A stretch of DNA of 64,000 bases from Palauibacter sp965207805 (lineage in GTDB: Bacteria > Gemmatimonadota > Gemmatimonadetes > Palauibacterales > Palauibacteraceae). The stretch is taken from contig OZ242312.1 of assembly GCA_965207805.1 (NCBI GenBank), forward strand, positions 2,294,001 through 2,358,000. The letters are read 5' to 3'. Of the stretch, positions 62,759-64,000 are shown piece after piece. The notes below the pieces were generated by a model that ran no database searches, was not told the DNA's origin, and saw only the letters and a list, made by a program, of their open reading frames with translations. The translations under genes were made by a program, and so were the position numbers. Within the stretch, counting starts at the first letter, position 1. Every line of letters begins with the position of its first letter.

Positions 62759-63777
62759 GGCACCGGCACGGTCTCCAGGAGATGGTCGAGGATGTGATCG
62801 GCATCGATCTGTTCGGCCTGGGCCTGGAAGGTCAGGACGAGCCGATGCCGAAGGACATCGCGGGCGATCGCCTTCACGTCCTCCGGAACCACGAAGGCTC
62901 GGCCCTCGATGAAGGCATGTGCGCGGGCCGCTCTCGCGAGGAATATCGTGGCGCGCGGCGAGGCCCCGAATTCGATCCAGTCCACGAATTGCCCGAGGCC
63001 GTGGGCCGCGGGTTCACGCGTGGCGAGCACGAGCTGGAGGATGTAGTCCTCGAGCCGCCGGTCTACGTAGATCGCCGGAAGCATGGCGCGTGCGGCGAGG
63101 ATGCGGTCCGGTTCCACGACGGCCTCGACGGGCGGCGGGTCCTCTCCCGCCATCAGCCGCATGATGGACCTCTCCTCCTCGGGCGCCGGGTAACCGACCC
63201 GGGTCTTGAACATGAACCGGTCTACCTGCGCCTCGGGAAGCGGGTACGTCCCCTCGTGCTCGATGGGGTTCTGCGTGGCCATGACGAGGAACGGCACGGG
63301 GAGCGGATGCGTCTCTTCGCCGATCGTCACCTGACGTTCCTGCATCGCCTCCAGAAGGGCGGACTGAACTTTGGCCGGCGCGCGGTTGATCTCGTCGGCG
63401 AGGACGATGTTCGCGAAGATGGGTCCCCGTTTCGGAGTGAAGGTGCCCGTTTTCTCCTCCCACACGAGCGTTCCCACGACATCGGCGGGCAGCAGATCCG
63501 GCGTGAACTGGATCCGCCGGAATGTGGTGTGGATCGCCTCGGCGAGCGTGCTTACGGTGAGCGTCTTCGCGAGCCCGGGCACACCTTCGAGCAGAATATG
63601 GCCACCCGTGAGAAGACTCATGAGAACGCGGTCGAGGAGGGCATGCTGTCCGACGATCCGCTTGGCCAGTTCGTTTCGAACCTCCGCCACGAAGGTCCCC
63701 GCCTCCCGGATCGCGGCCTGCTGGGTCTCGAGATCCTCCCCCGAGATCCGTTGGGCCGTCCCGGCTTCTCCGTTCAT
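62755..63777 (-). CDS. MoxR-family AAA+ ATPase
   Basis: Protein of 340 residues. Walker A GVPGLAKT (65-72), Walker B VLADEINRAP, sensor ATQNPIEHEGTYPLPEAQVDRF and arginine-finger region are intact. The C-terminal lid has EFGASPRATI. It is a chaperone-like ATPase proposed to remodel VWA-domain clients, here encoded by the next genes. The ATG at 63777 begins the conserved part; the ribosome binding site is weak (GAGAAG). It heads the Bat operon. Confidence 0.94.
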   Translation of the reverse strand: MNGEAGTAQRISGEDLETQQAAIREAGTFVAEVRNELAKRIVGQHALLDRVLMSLLTGGHILLEGVPGLAKTLTVSTLAEAIHTTFRRIQFTPDLLPADVVGTLVWEEKTGTFTPKRGPIFANIVLADEINRAPAKVQSALLEAMQERQVTIGEETHPLPVPFLVMATQNPIEHEGTYPLPEAQVDRFMFKTRVGYPAPEEERSIMRLMAGEDPPPVEAVVEPDRILAARAMLPAIYVDRRLEDYILQLVLATREPAAHGLGQFVDWIEFGASPRATIFLARAARAHAFIEGRAFVVPEDVKAIARDVLRHRLVLTFQAQAEQIDADHILDHLLETVPVP

Positions 63778-63826
63778 GCGTCTTCTCGCTGTCGCGGTGA
63801 TGGTCGGTCTGCCAGCCGCCCGATGT

Positions 63827-64000
63827 TCACTCCCGAGCCGTCCCGGAGCAAGCGGGACCTGCCGCCCGCTTGAGCGCCGCCCGTTCCTTCGGAGACAACT
63901 CACGGGCCGCTCCCGCTGCGAGAGCGCCCAGCCGAATCGGCCCGAAGGAGGTCCTGCGCAACCGCCGCAGCGTGACGCCGAGCGACGCAAGCATCCGTCG
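63827..64000 (-). CDS. Pseudouridine synthase RsuA/RluB family, C-terminal fragment (cut by window edge)
   Basis: The last 57 codons of a minus-strand gene enter from the right edge. The text RRMLASLGVTLRRLRRTSFG, then PIRLGALAAGAARELSPKERAAL matches the C-terminal end of RsuA/RluB enzymes, which isomerise uridine in rRNA. The catalytic domain lies outside the window, so the exact subfamily is open. The MoxR gene starts 49 bases after its stop. Confidence 0.75.
   Translation of the reverse strand, partial: RRMLASLGVTLRRLRRTSFGPIRLGALAAGAARELSPKERAALKRAAGPACSGTARE

Overview
The window is 64 kb of GC-rich bacterial chromosome with almost no non-coding space; no gap without a gene exceeds about 270 bases. 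Gene content fits a diderm outside the Proteobacteria, and Gemmatimonadota is my best guess. The grounds are SusC/SusD-type and Oar-type TonB-dependent receptors, a bacillithiol-type glycosyltransferase (BshA), a CIRCE-controlled groESL, Bat/MoxR genes, and many exported lipoprotein zinc peptidases next to a compact housekeeping core. The phylum is an inference; no rRNA gene is present. I see no phage, IS element, CRISPR array or plasmid function, so this looks like native chromosome.

Layout. 1-4.2 kb: a lambda-crystallin-type dehydrogenase, tRNA-Leu(CAA), and an exported serine hydrolase/Tat amidase pair. 4.4-8.0 kb: a small membrane protein, a Ca2+/H+ antiporter, tRNA-Cys, and a predicted outer-membrane protein. 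8.0-15.6 kb (minus strand): rny-folD-xseA-xseB-ispA-nadK-recN, with stop/start overlaps or near overlaps. 15.6-23.3 kb (minus): thrS, then infC-rpmI-rplT-pheS-pheT-coiled-coil gene-zapA, followed by a structured non-coding segment with a terminator. 23.4-29.3 kb: three tandem paralogous lipoprotein metallopeptidases. 29.4-31.6 kb: groES-groEL with promoter, CIRCE and terminator. 31.9-41.7 kb (minus): secD-secF-tatD-mutL-miaA-bshA-uppP-birA-coaX, probably one operon. 41.9-47.8 kb: a SLC13/DASS transporter, a duplicated NTF2-like lipoprotein, a large metzincin-like lipoprotein and Hsp20. 47.9-56.9 kb: two small lipoproteins, a SusD-like and SusC-like pair, and a second TonB-dependent receptor. 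56.9-64 kb: a CAU-anticodon tRNA, selD, the MoxR-DUF58-BatD-BatA-BatB-TPR operon, and the 3' end of a pseudouridine synthase gene cut by the window edge.

How the genes work together. The minus-strand blocks are translation (aminoacyl-tRNA synthetases, IF3, L35, L20), DNA repair (RecN, XseAB, MutL), protein export (SecDF), envelope precursor supply (IspA, UppP) and cofactor synthesis (CoaX, BirA, NadK, FolD). The accessory part is mostly envelope: glycan- or peptide-uptake receptors, lipoprotein peptidases and a tolerance/chaperone-like Bat system.

The most striking item is selD. Its reading frame runs from 58139 to 57078 through an in-frame UGA at codon 20. The UGA lies exactly where other SelD proteins carry the catalytic Cys, and a hairpin that could be a bacterial SECIS follows it. 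The gene therefore encodes a selenocysteine-containing selenophosphate synthetase that ordinary gene finding would truncate. Other points worth attention are the peptidase trio, an attenuator-like hairpin abutting the infC ribosome binding site, and the zapA-rny structured intergenic RNA.
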